From: Tribonema minus
Lineage: Eukaryota > Sar > Xanthophyceae > Tribonematales > Tribonemataceae
Length of the DNA: 64,000 nt
Reading direction: 5' to 3'
NCBI GenBank assembly: GCA_017506865.1
Contig: JAFCMP010000445.1
Coordinates: forward strand, 310,001-374,000
Shown: positions 55,251 to 64,000 of the stretch, piece by piece
How positions within the stretch are numbered: position 1 is the first letter of the stretch
How the letters are laid out: every line of letters starts with the position of its first letter
Made by a program: the position numbers and the translations under genes
The notes under the pieces: generated by a model
Told to the model about the DNA's origin: nothing
What the model saw: the letters and a program-made list of their open reading frames with translations, nothing else
Databases searched by the model: none

Positions 55251-58200
55251 GTATGGACTTGTATTTATAAAGGCCCAAGGGAGGCCGGGTTGCCTATGCA
55301 ATCGAAAAGCTTGCGTCAACGCAGCAGCCTAGTCTGCGCTGTGCCCTAGGAGTTTGGATACCGGCGCCGCAACACAGCCCAGCATTCGCGCTCCACGTGT
55401 GTATGCCATGACGCGCTCCGCCAACTCCCGCGCCAGCGATATGCTCAGCTCAATGTGGATCTGACGCTTAGCTAACCCGGCCTTGCGTAACACATCTGCC
55501 TTCCCCCCCCCTGAGCACAGTGCTGAGTGCATTGCCAACTCCTTAACAAAAAGGCTTGTCTGCTTGCCCAGCCGTCCGTACGACTCCTGCACGAACGGCA
55601 CAAAAGCCCAAGATGACGTCAAGGTGCCGGTGTGGTGCTTGACCTTCGCGTCCTCCCCCACCCCAGCAGCATAGCCGTCCGTGTTCGAGGCATTTGTTTT
55701 GCCTGTCAGGTACGAGCTCGCTGTGGGTGCGCGCACACTTGTGTCTAGCACTATTCCCTTGTTACGGTATGCACTGCTAAAGTGCAGACACCCTGGGTCA
55801 ATGACTGTGTCCGCCCGATACCCCGGTACCTTGAAGACGCTAGCGTCCTCATTGCGGACAATAGAGACATGGTGCTGTCTCAAGATGCGCTGTAGGCACC
55901 GCTTTTGGGCAGTGTGTGTCGCGTTGTGCCCCCGTATGTGCTGGCTGGGGCAGCTGATCGCATGCGTGGAGGTGGGGCTCACGTCACTGCACCGCCATGG
56001 GCACACCTCGCCCTGTATGCCCCACCCGTCTATAAAGATCGCAACCATAATCATCGTGGCTGCTGCCATACTGGACATGGGCGCCGCACCCGGGCGGTCA
56101 TTGGCAGCGGGTGGCACGCTCATCCACGCCATTGCCCCGGACGCACGCTGGCTGCGCAGCTGCGCCAGGACCCGCGCGCTAGCCTGTTGGCGGCGGCGGC
56201 TGGTGTCACGCAAGTCACCAGTAAGTGTAGCCTGCGTCGGCTTGCCCACGGCACCAGCCGAGGCAGCCTCTAGGTCCTCCACCAGGCAGTCCTCGTATTG
56301 ACGTCGAAGAACATTTGAAAGGCCGGCTTGTAGTCCGTGCGTGAAGTGACCGCGCCGGCGGCGGGGCACTACCTTTCTGCAGATCTCGTCAGCATAGGCC
56401 TCCCAGTCGTCGTCGTCGTCCTCCTGCCCGCCGCTGCAGCTGCTTTCTTCCGCGCTAGTTTGTGTTTTAGCGGGCGTGGAAGAGGCAGCCGCGGCAGCGG
56501 CTTGAGGGCCAGGTACGGTCGCCGCCGCAGCGGCCGCCTCGGCGCCAGGCACAATGCCGTGGGTGTGTGGGGCTGGCTCAGTGGTCCCCGTCTCCGTGAC
56601 GGCAGTTGCGGCGTAGATCGCTTGCACCGCAGTGGGGAGCGTCGACGCTGCGGCCGTTGTATCCGCTGCCCACCGTAGCAACGATGCTGGGAGCTGCTCG
56701 GCCACAGCTGTGCGTGATTTTTCGCCGCCATCAGCTGTCAGCGCTCGCGTAGAGCGTCGCACGGCCTCGATGATTGGCGGCAGTCCCTGGTCCTCGCGTA
56801 TTGCGCATGAGTGCTGCGCGAACCAGGTGACTGCGCCGTGTTCGTCAGTGCCGAGCCTCAGGGCCCCTGCTGCCACAGTGGCATGAATTATTGCAGGCCG
56901 CAGTGTTGTGCATGCCTGGGCCGTGTATGCGGCTGGTGCCAGTAGCCCCAAAAGCGGCATGCCCAGACCGCCTCGTCGCTCCGGCAACCGTGACGCCCGC
57001 AGTGGCACTGCGATGTCCGTGAGTTCTGGCGGGCCCAAGCGCGGCAATACCAGCACGCTGCCACTGCTGGCTACCTCATTGTCACCAGCAGTGCAGGCGG
57101 CCAGCAGGTGTGACTTCATGACTGCCGCGGTAGCGCAGCCGTGCAGGTGCAGCATGCGTTCAAGCGTCCATGCACAGAACCCGTCAAATGCGTGCAGCCA
57201 TGTCTCACTCAAAGCCGTGTCAACGACCCGAGCTAAGAAGCCCATGCGCTTCGTCAGTGACCTGCGCAGAATGAACTGTGCTGCCTGTAGGTGATGCCGC
57301 GCCATCCCAGCTAGCTGCCACGACAATCGCCATGTCCCTGCGTCAACAAGATGCTTGCTCATGGCAGCATGCACATAGGCTGGGTGCCCTACCGGTACCC
57401 CGACCGACGTAAAGCCCTGACTGGATTCTGGCATGGTGGCGTCCACAAACGGTATGTCAAGGGCGCGCAGGCGTGCTCTGGCCGCTTCATCAAACACTGT
57501 GCCGCGCATGGCAATGGCCAGCGACTTGTCTGGTCGAACGCGTAGGCCCCCTGCCGCAAGCCGACGGATCACCTCTGCCACCCCAGCGGCCGCTGCATCG
57601 TCGAAGTAGGCAGCTTGCAGCACGTTGAGGTCATCCAGGAAAGCGCAGTGCGGGGCTGGCGGTTCCGCTGTGCTGTGGCCGTAGGCCGGCATACTGCCGG
57701 GCGTCGCACTCACTCCATCAGGGTAGAAGAGTAGGAATGCCGCTGCCACTGCAAAGTACAGCGGCCCTAGAGGGTCCCCTTGCTGGCACCCTAGGTGGGA
57801 GCAGATAATGCGAGCTTCACCGTTCACCTCCACTCGCATCTCTGGGGCAGTGTCACCACAGTATACGGACTCAAAGTGCGGGAGCAGCTCCGGACAGAAG
57901 AGCATAAGTCCCCGCACAATGGCGGCGCGATCCACACTGTTAAATGCGTTCTCACAGTCCAGCTGGATTGTGGTGCCATACAGCTCGTGCCACACGCGCG
58001 CGCGCGCTGCCACATGCTCGACGCCAGACCGGTATCCTACGCCAAACTGCGACATGGAGGCCAGCAGCCCCGATATTTTGCCCTTGACACCCCGTGCCGC
58101 TGTGGACCCGAGGAGTCTGCGCCAGACACTGGAGCAGGCGATCGGACGCCGCTTCTGTCCTATGCCTGAGAGGGCCGCGGCGCGGAGAAGCCGTTGCGAT

Positions 58201-58904
58201 TGCTCCGGCAGCAGTTCGGGCTCAACAAGCAGCGTCGTGAACACCTTGGCCAGGTGATGGGCGAATGCCGGTTCCATCACATCCGATTCTGAATCACCAG
58301 CTAGTCCTGGCGAGGCACTGCCCACGGGGCGGGTGGCTGCTTTCACTGGTGCACCAGGCCCAGCGGCCATCAAGAGGTGTTCATAGCGTAGGCCGTCCAG
58401 CCCTCCTGCCTTCCCCGCCCCTGCTGCGGACAAGGTCGACAGTATGTCTGTCGCCTCCACCTCGAGGCGCCGTCCGGCTGCGCTGGCAGCATCCTCAGGC
58501 CTATCGCTGCGATCATGCGCCTGACCCGATTCGAAGACGGGACTGCCGCTGCCAGCGGGCCCGGCGGTCGTTGCCACCCCTGCGCCGTGCAAGCAGTGCC
58601 GCCGGGCGTCGCGTACCAGGCCGCGCACTTGCTCCATTGGCGTATCGACTACCCCGGGCCGGGTGCCAGTTTCAGGGTGCTTTGCTGCCAGCACCTGTGC
58701 CGTGACCTCGTCTGCTGGGGCGCATGCTTCACGCGCCTCTAGTCGTGCGGCAGCCAGGCCTACCCCCCGTCGCTTGCCTGAGAGGGCAGCGCATGCTGTT
58801 TGCTGCCTGGAGTCAGCCTCCGTCCAGTCGGCATCGAAGTTCGTTTGTGCCGACGCCGTAGCTGCGTTGTTTGGTTTGGGGGCCCGCAGCGCCGCTGCTG
58901 CTGA
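55251..58904 (-). mobile_element. Non-LTR retrotransposon insertion with 9-bp target site duplication
   Basis: The element is flanked by CATGTGTAC at 55242-55250 and 58905-58913. Its single ORF fills nearly all of it, followed by a ~80-bp 3' UTR that is also present behind the truncated copy at 61193-61771. No poly-A tail is visible. The reading frame's ATG uses bases of the target duplication, so this copy may lack its true 5' end. Confidence 0.9.
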
Positions 58905-58907
58905 CAT
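55329..58907 (-). CDS. Reverse transcriptase / endonuclease of the non-LTR element, 1192 residues
   Basis: This uninterrupted ORF encodes a LINE-type protein for target-primed reverse transcription. RT landmarks: GLDGLRYEHL (169), RPIACSSVWRRLLG (254), DCENAFNSVD (317, motif A), GCQQGDPLGPL (373, motif B), CAFLDDLNVL (421, catalytic DD, motif C) and VRPDKS (457). A Cys/His cluster at 973-994 (C973, H982, C986, H990, then GHN) is followed by RADTVIDPG (1031) and VLDTSV (about 1053). This order (RT, zinc knuckle, R-x-D…D) fits the C-terminal restriction-like endonuclease of early-branching LINE clades; no N-terminal APE domain is seen. Residues 800-860 are an Ala/Pro/Thr-rich linker with an acidic run. 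The N-terminus may be truncated. Confidence 0.93.
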   Translation of the reverse strand: MSAAAALRAPKPNNAATASAQTNFDADWTEADSRQQTACAALSGKRRGVGLAAARLEAREACAPADEVTAQVLAAKHPETGTRPGVVDTPMEQVRGLVRDARRHCLHGAGVATTAGPAGSGSPVFESGQAHDRSDRPEDAASAAGRRLEVEATDILSTLSAAGAGKAGGLDGLRYEHLLMAAGPGAPVKAATRPVGSASPGLAGDSESDVMEPAFAHHLAKVFTTLLVEPELLPEQSQRLLRAAALSGIGQKRRPIACSSVWRRLLGSTAARGVKGKISGLLASMSQFGVGYRSGVEHVAARARVWHELYGTTIQLDCENAFNSVDRAAIVRGLMLFCPELLPHFESVYCGDTAPEMRVEVNGEARIICSHLGCQQGDPLGPLYFAVAAAFLLFYPDGVSATPGSMPAYGHSTAEPPAPHCAFLDDLNVLQAAYFDDAAAAGVAEVIRRLAAGGLRVRPDKSLAIAMRGTVFDEAARARLRALDIPFVDATMPESSQGFTSVGVPVGHPAYVHAAMSKHLVDAGTWRLSWQLAGMARHHLQAAQFILRRSLTKRMGFLARVVDTALSETWLHAFDGFCAWTLERMLHLHGCATAAVMKSHLLAACTAGDNEVASSGSVLVLPRLGPPELTDIAVPLRASRLPERRGGLGMPLLGLLAPAAYTAQACTTLRPAIIHATVAAGALRLGTDEHGAVTWFAQHSCAIREDQGLPPIIEAVRRSTRALTADGGEKSRTAVAEQLPASLLRWAADTTAAASTLPTAVQAIYAATAVTETGTTEPAPHTHGIVPGAEAAAAAATVPGPQAAAAAASSTPAKTQTSAEESSCSGGQEDDDDDWEAYADEICRKVVPRRRRGHFTHGLQAGLSNVLRRQYEDCLVEDLEAASAGAVGKPTQATLTGDLRDTSRRRQQASARVLAQLRSQRASGAMAWMSVPPAANDRPGAAPMSSMAAATMIMVAIFIDGWGIQGEVCPWRCSDVSPTSTHAISCPSQHIRGHNATHTAQKRCLQRILRQHHVSIVRNEDASVFKVPGYRADTVIDPGCLHFSSAYRNKGIVLDTSVRAPTASSYLTGKTNASNTDGYAAGVGEDAKVKHHTGTLTSSWAFVPFVQESYGRLGKQTSLFVKELAMHSALCSGGGKADVLRKAGLAKRQIHIELSISLARELAERVMAYTRGARMLGCVAAPVSKLLGHSAD

Positions 58908-59156
58908 GTGTACTCATTCTCTGTCTGAATGTCTTCTGAATCAGACGCGTAGCACTTAGTGCGCCGCTGTGTGTCTGCACAGCAGTCGAGCTGGCGTCTT
59001 CGACACACAGCTTGTCGGGCCAGGGCACAAGGCGCTATTTTCGTTTTGCGACAAGACTCAAGGCCAGTCTGCTCTCACCAGCGTATGCTTAGGCTGATGG
59101 CGTCCTCACATGATGTTTTGTGAACACTTGTCTTAAACATTGGCACCCTTGCTCAC

Positions 59157-59300
59157 CTCTATCGTGAAAGGCATCGAAGCCGCTGTTGTCATGCACTCTA
59201 TCGTGGTGATGGTCTTGTAGTTGGTTTCCCACCATCTCTCCTCGCCGGCCGCTCTGGCGCAAAGCGCCAGCAGCCAATGCACCAGCAGCATCGCCAGCAT
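59157..59300 (-). CDS. Second intact copy of the cyclophilin first exon
   Basis: It encodes a signal peptide (MLAMLLVHWLLALCARAAGE) and the same following residues as 54786-54929, ending ATAGAG|GTGAGC, with an open frame and a working donor. It could act as an alternative first exon spliced over the retrotransposon to 53267, or be a silent duplicate. Differences from copy A are mostly single substitutions (e.g. AAEEDR against AAGEER, APMPFA against ASMPFT), suggesting retained constraint or a young duplication. Confidence 0.75.
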
Positions 59301-59835
59301 CCCACACCCACACACCCCTCGGCTACAAACTACGTGCACTGTTTGAAGTTGCAAACGTGACTCGCCCGCTTCAAAAGCTTTTTCAGGGGGGGGGGAGACA
59401 CGCGTGCCCCCCCACCCAACAGTTTGTGCCCCCTTCCACATGTGCATGCACTCCTTCACTTCCACAGTGCAAGCCCGGCGCCCAATCTCTCTCTCTACAC
59501 ACACATGCATACATATGCATCCATCTTGTATTTTTGCTCTGAGTTCAAGCATGTTCAAATTAGGGCAAAATGCACGCCAAGCAGGGGCCGCCAGCCGAGC
59601 ACTGACGCATGCCGCCATCATCACACATCGATTCTTGAGTACTCGTGCCTGCAAAGTCCCCCGGGAAGGCCATGGCTCTGCCCGGTACATACCTACATGC
59701 AGCCAAGGCTGCACAATCACTGGATCGAGTACCTTGAACTACAGCTACTACTTGCAGCAACACTCAATGCCTACGTTTACACTATATGTTCACACAGCGT
59801 CCCAGCGGCTGCGTTCGGACGCCTCGATGTCCCTC

Positions 59836-60071
59836 TCACGCGTCCGCCTCGTCGTTCAGCCGCCGGCGCCGCGCCATCGCCGCCGCCAGCTCCTTGGACT
59901 GCGAGCTCGCGCCCGCGCGGAGGTGGCGCTGAGCTTTGCCACCCGCGCCAGCGCTCGGCGTGGCGCTGCGCGCCGCCGCCACTGCGCGCAGCACGCCAGC
60001 GCCGACGGGCTGCACTGCGAGCACGTCTGGCGCAAACATGATGCGGCCAAAGGTGCGTGCGGCAGCGTGTA
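59836..60071 (-). CDS. Possible terminal exon of an unidentified gene
   Basis: On the minus strand, ATATGCAG at 60072-60079 could be an acceptor. The frame then runs TFGRIMFAPDVLAVQPVGAG through an Ala/Arg/Ser-rich stretch (ELAAAMARRRRLNDEADA) to TGA at 59836-59838. High GC and codon-like pattern support coding. No upstream exon was found in 60100-61140, and the family is unknown. Confidence 0.35.
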
Positions 60072-61176
60072 CTGCATATGTGTTCGCCTATCCGTAATGT
60101 TCAATGCCCATTCGGATCACGTTTGAACTGCTGCAGCATTGCGCCAATGGTGCCCATGAAGTTGGGTCTTGCATGGGCCGACGGCGTGACAGGCCGTAGC
60201 ACACCAGGACTTTGAAAAGTGTACGCATGTGCACACATTGCGCAACAAGCATTCCATTGCGATTGAGCCTGTCGCCCTTCCCTTGTTCACCTGAGCCGGC
60301 AATTAGAGGCGGCAACGTATATAATTTTTTCATGTAGCAGGAAATACATTTGGGAATTGAGCAAGAAGGGGGGAAGGAAGGGAGAAAGGAGGAGAAGAGA
60401 GGGGAAAAGGAGGGCCAAGGAGTAGAACAAACGAGCAGGCGCAAAGGGCATGGTACATAAGCAGCTTGCAGCAGCTCTCGAAGCAGGCATGAACAATTGA
60501 CTTATCATTTGCAACACAGCATCGCGTTGTTGCACAAGTTTTGGCTGTTGCAGCTAGAGCAAAACCAAAATGGCTGACAGACAAGCATTACACCAAAACC
60601 TTGAAATCATGCCCCATAGGAAATGAACTTGTCCATTATCAGTGTTGGGTTGTGTTTTTGCGCTGATAAGCTGAACATCAACACACCGCAGTGGGCGCTG
60701 CTGACAAGAATGAGGTATGCTCCGCTGATGCGGTGCACGCCCGTATCAGCAACGCCCTGTACAACGCTGCTGATCATGGTTGGTGCAGGGCCTGCGATAC
60801 GGTAAGGGATAACCGCCAGAACCAACATCGGCAGCGGCGGCAGCGGCAGCAACAACAGCAGCAGCAGCTTGCACAGAACATGCGCCGCGATATGAACAAT
60901 CATACGCCTTTGCTTGAGTCTCACTATGAGAATTAGCTCAATGACGAGGTGGCAGCACGTACTTTCGATTGCACAACTTTTCTATGCTGTTTGGGGGCTT
61001 GCGTTTAAGGGCAATTTGCGCGCGCTTGTCCTTGTGTGGCAAACCTGGCCATGGTGCCTGATCGCCACACATCTTGATTATGCTGGGAGCACGCTGTGCA
61101 TCAGCAGGCTGATGCAGTCGATGAAACACAACTGATTGGAACAAGTGCTTGCACCTGCACGCAAGATTTCGCAGTG
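60072..61176. other. Non-coding spacer with a purine tract
   Basis: It contains a strongly purine-biased tract at 60361-60420 (GAAGGGGGGAAGGAAGGGAG type) and a short CAG/CAA-rich stretch near 60826-60870. No gene was recognised. Confidence 0.5.
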
Positions 61177-61192
61177 CATCAATTGACAAGGT

Positions 61193-61771
61193 ACCGGGGT
61201 ATCGGGCGGACACAGTCATTGACCCAGGGTGTCTGCACTTTAGCAGTGCATACCGTAACAAGGGAATAGTGCTAGACACAAGTGTGCGCGCACCCACAGC
61301 GAGCTCATACCTGACAGGCAAAACAAATGCCTCAAACACGCACGGCTATGCTGTTGGGGTGGGGGAGGACGCGAAGGTCAAGCACCACACCGGCACCTTG
61401 ACGTCATCTTGGGCTTTTGTGCCATTCGTGCAGGAGTCGTACGGCGGCTGGGCAAGCAGACAAGACTTTGTGTCAAGGAGTTGGCAATGCATTCAGCACT
61501 GTGCTCAGGGGGGGGGAAGGAAGATGTGTTACGCAAGGCCGGGTTAGCTAAGCGCCAGATCCTCATTGAACTGAGCATGTCGCTGGCGCGGGAGTTGGCG
61601 GAGCGCGTCATGGCGTACACACGCGGAGCGCGAATGCTGGGCTGTGTTGCAGCGCCGGTATCCAAGCTCCTAGGACACAGCGCAGACTAGGCTGCTGCGT
61701 TGACGCAAGCTTTTCGATTACATAGGCAACCCGGCCTCCCTTGGGCCTTTATGAATACAAGTCCATACGTA
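61193..61771 (+). mobile_element. 5'-truncated, frameshifted copy of the non-LTR element
   Basis: It copies the last ~165 codons (from KVPGYRADTVID) and 3' UTR of the 55251-58904 element in the opposite orientation. The frame shifts near 61440 (…QESYGG | RRLGKQT…). The flanks carry CATCAATTGACAAGGT at 61177-61192 and 61772-61787, a 16-bp target site duplication. 5' truncation with a duplication is what target-primed reverse transcription leaves. Confidence 0.95.
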
Positions 61772-62317
61772 CATCAATTGACAAGGTGGCATAAACCAGG
61801 CTGTACTGTACGCTGCAAATTGATGATGTGCTGGCAGTGGCTTTTGACGAGTGCGCTGGCGTTATGTCATGAGTATAAATAGCACAGGTTATTCAATGAC
61901 TGTGACTGCGCTGGTCATGTACTTAGTGGCCTAGACTTGCTTCTGGCTTTCTCAACACTGCTCTCATTCACATTCATAAATCCCAATTACCTTTGAGAGT
62001 TAGCGGTCAAAACAGGTGCCGCCCACGTAGGCAGAGCCTGCCTCTGCTTCAGCTTTCTTGCTGTCCTCACCAGCAGCAGCCCTCCCTGACAGCTTTCTTG
62101 CTGTCCTCACCAGCCCCTGACAACTTTTTCTGGAACCCAGCCGGCTCTCCCCCACAGTTCAAGTTCAAGCCTCTGGTCTGCCGAAGAGGCTCATGGCAGC
62201 TCTCACCGCCTCTATCTCCGCTGTGCTGAAGTAACACACCGAACACGGAGTAGCAACCTCCCATCGCACGGCAAGAAGCAGCCCAACCATTGTAAAGCCC
62301 AGCAAGCCAAGCAAGCC

Positions 62318-64000
62318 ATGAAGTGTGGAGGCGTCGATGTGGCAGAGGACTTTGCTTGGGGCCGCTACTTGGCGCTGGAGGGCACTGGCGTCGAGAGCCG
62401 AGGCGATAAGCATGCCGGCCTCTTCGACGTCGTCGTGTCTCTCAGAGGCTGCACAGACAGCTCCCTGCCGCTGCGTCTGTTGCTGCTGGTAGACTGCAGC
62501 GGCAGCATGTGTTGAGCCAAACTGGCCGGCGTGCAGGATAGCATCTGCTGCATAGTCAAAAGGCTCAACGCGTTCAGCGCAAACTGCGAAGTGGCCATCT
62601 GACCCTTCACCACGGAATGCAGTGCCTGGGGTGCTCTGCCGCCCACTTCCGTGTCCCAGTTTGAAACCATTGAAGATTTTGTGCGGGCACTGCAAGCTTC
62701 CGGCGGCACCAACATAGAGGCAGGCATCACGACGGCAATTGATATGCTCAGGGCTTACCGGGCTGCTAACTGCTCACCTACGCCGCCCACCGAAAGCATA
62801 CTGCTCTTCTCCGATGGCAAGCCCAACATTGGGATGGTTGCGGCAGCGCCGCTGGCAGAGGTGGTGCGCCGCAGCAGCAACACCTTCTTTGAGGGCAACC
62901 TCATATTTGCGACGCTCGGCTACGGCAGCGAGCCCGACCTGAATCTGCTGAAGGCGCTGGCCGCCGCCGGCGACGATGGCCGCACCAACATGTGCACTCA
63001 CGTATACTGCGAGCCCGAGAGCTACGAGACGCACGCGCCCTCCTTTACCAATGGTGGCAGCGGCGGAAGCGCCAGCTCCAACGGCGGCGGCGGCGGCGAC
63101 GCCAGTGCCGCTGGCACCGTCAGTGCGCTTGAGAGCTTCCTCTTGCAGTTCGTGGTCGGCTACCTGAGCGACGTGGCAGAGCGCGCGTGCACCATCAGCG
63201 CGCGCGCCGGCTCGCCCAACGTGACGGCGGCGCGCGACATCGGGGGCTTCCGCGGCGCGCTCGCGATGCCGCCGCTGTCGCGCGGCGCCGTGCGCCACGT
63301 GCTGCTGGGGCCCTTCCGCATCGCGCCCTGCAGCGGCGCGGGCCGGATCACCGTGCACCTGAGCACTGCTGTCACGGACGGCGGCACGCGCGCTGAGGTC
63401 CACGTCCCCGGCGCCGACCCCCGGCCGCCGCCGCCGCCGCCGCCGCCGGTTCGCACGCAGCAGGGCTCCGAGGATGGCGTGGAGCAAGTTGAAGCTGAAG
63501 ATGCATTGGAGGGTGGTGACGTGCCTGTGACGTCGCTGGACATCCCCGCCCAGCTGGGCCAGCCGATACCGTACAACGCCAGGGTCATCGCGGAGCGCGT
63601 GAGGCAGGTACGGACTGGTGCCCGCCGGCGTCGTATGTGGAAGCTGCCCACCTGCGTTGCGTGTGCTGCGCCGCGTGCCGCACGCGTGCGTGATGCTGGG
63701 TGTGTCCGAATGTGTGAATGTGTGGCGGGGACGTGTCACACGTATCAGTGCGCTCTTGCCTGCGCGACTCACGTCCGCACATGTGCTGTCAGAGTCAGAG
63801 TCACCACCTCTCGCTCACGCTCAGCACCACCCGACACAGTCTCTCCACGCAACTGCTGCGGCGCCAGGAATTCACTGACGCGCTCAAACAGGTCACATTT
63901 GATCCGTCAGCCCCGCGCCGCGAGGTCGCTCTGCCGCTGTCTCCTTGCTTTGCCATTGAAGTTTTACAAACACTGTTCATCCAGGAGTCCGCTTCAAGTT
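62318..64000 (+). CDS. VWA-domain protein, continues past the window, two in-frame TGA
   Basis: Exon 1 is 62318-63607 (donor CAG|GTACGG, phase 0). Exon 2 likely starts at 63793 (CTGTCAG|AGTCAG) and stays open to the end (…QEFTDALKQVTFDPSAPRRE…). The von Willebrand A domain shows LLLLVDCSGSM (MIDAS DxSxS, D59), GGTNIEAGITTAIDMLRAY, ESILLFSDGKPNIG and NLIFATLGYGSEPDLNLLKA. A Gly/Ser/Ala-rich linker, a second β-rich part and a Pro run (63421-63450) follow. VWA proteins mediate metal-dependent protein binding. TGA at 62513-62515 and 62600-62602 interrupt an otherwise intact frame, without a frameshift and without splice sites that would remove both neatly. Selenocysteine, a young pseudogene and sequencing error are all possible. 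Other genes in the window use TGA as a stop, so reassignment is unlikely. Confidence 0.75.

Larger units (their letters stand above)
55090..59440 (-). repeat. Duplicated promoter + first-exon unit, copy B, split by a retrotransposon
   Basis: Left part 55090-55250 matches 54318-54455 (CAG/CCA-rich stretch, then AGGCTCCATT and GCATCAAGCT). Right part 58914-59440 matches 54455-55088. The non-LTR element sits at the join. Removing the element restores a continuous unit B next to unit A. Confidence 0.9.

Noticed and set aside
56337-58705. Plus-strand frames over the LINE ORF
   Set aside because: Antisense shadows of the 1192-codon RT frame, which has all RT motifs.
62318-63607. TGA as a reassigned sense codon in this genome
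   Set aside because: TGA ends the VTT and plastid membrane protein genes at expected C-termini, and no conserved Trp or other residue in MCM5 or CRT is encoded by TGA.
62774-63772. 332-codon minus-strand frame
   Set aside because: Antisense to the VWA exon; no domain.

Overview
This window looks nuclear and eukaryotic. Genes are split into many short GC-rich exons joined by GT-AG (twice GC-AG) introns, coding density is low, and telomere-like TTAGGG/CCCTAA tracts are scattered inside introns. Three predicted proteins begin with a signal peptide; in two of them an AFA/AFAP-type motif follows, as in bipartite plastid targeting of algae with red-derived complex plastids (haptophytes, stramenopiles, cryptophytes). 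I infer such an alga, with a haptophyte or stramenopile as the best guess; the species cannot be read from the sequence. No rRNA, tRNA or CRISPR was seen.

Layout. 1-600: remnant of a coding sequence (-). 1639-4532: partial plastid-targeted protein with a DUF1415-like segment (-). 5946-18777: chloroquine-resistance-transporter (CRT)-like permease (-), whose large intron holds a Penelope-like reverse transcriptase element (about 9675-11820) and other repeats. 19070-21181: plastid-targeted VTT/DedA-like membrane protein (+), divergent from the CRT gene. 24157-28682: complete four-exon plastid-targeted membrane protein of unknown family (-). 29585-49562: complete MCM5 replicative helicase gene in 18 exons (+), 743 codons with every splice phase agreeing. 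50459-54929: secreted, C-terminally anchored cyclophilin-like protein (-), with an intact second copy of its first exon at 59157-59300. 55251-58904: non-LTR retrotransposon with an RT and a restriction-like endonuclease-type C-terminus, lying in the second copy of a duplicated promoter/first-exon unit; a 5'-truncated copy sits at 61193-61771. 62318-64000: VWA-domain gene (+), running off the window and carrying two in-frame TGA codons.

The most striking signal is a structural habit shared by nearly every gene: introns hold serial, decaying copies of the adjacent exon edge with its splice site ('exon echoes'). Around MCM5 exon 8 six such copies precede the real exon at a spacing of about 175 bp. 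The echoes occur on acceptor sides, donor sides, and once after the stop codon. They account for much of the intron length and create many decoy splice sites. I reconstructed gene models by requiring canonical junctions, matching phases and family resemblance; none was tested by alignment or RNA data.
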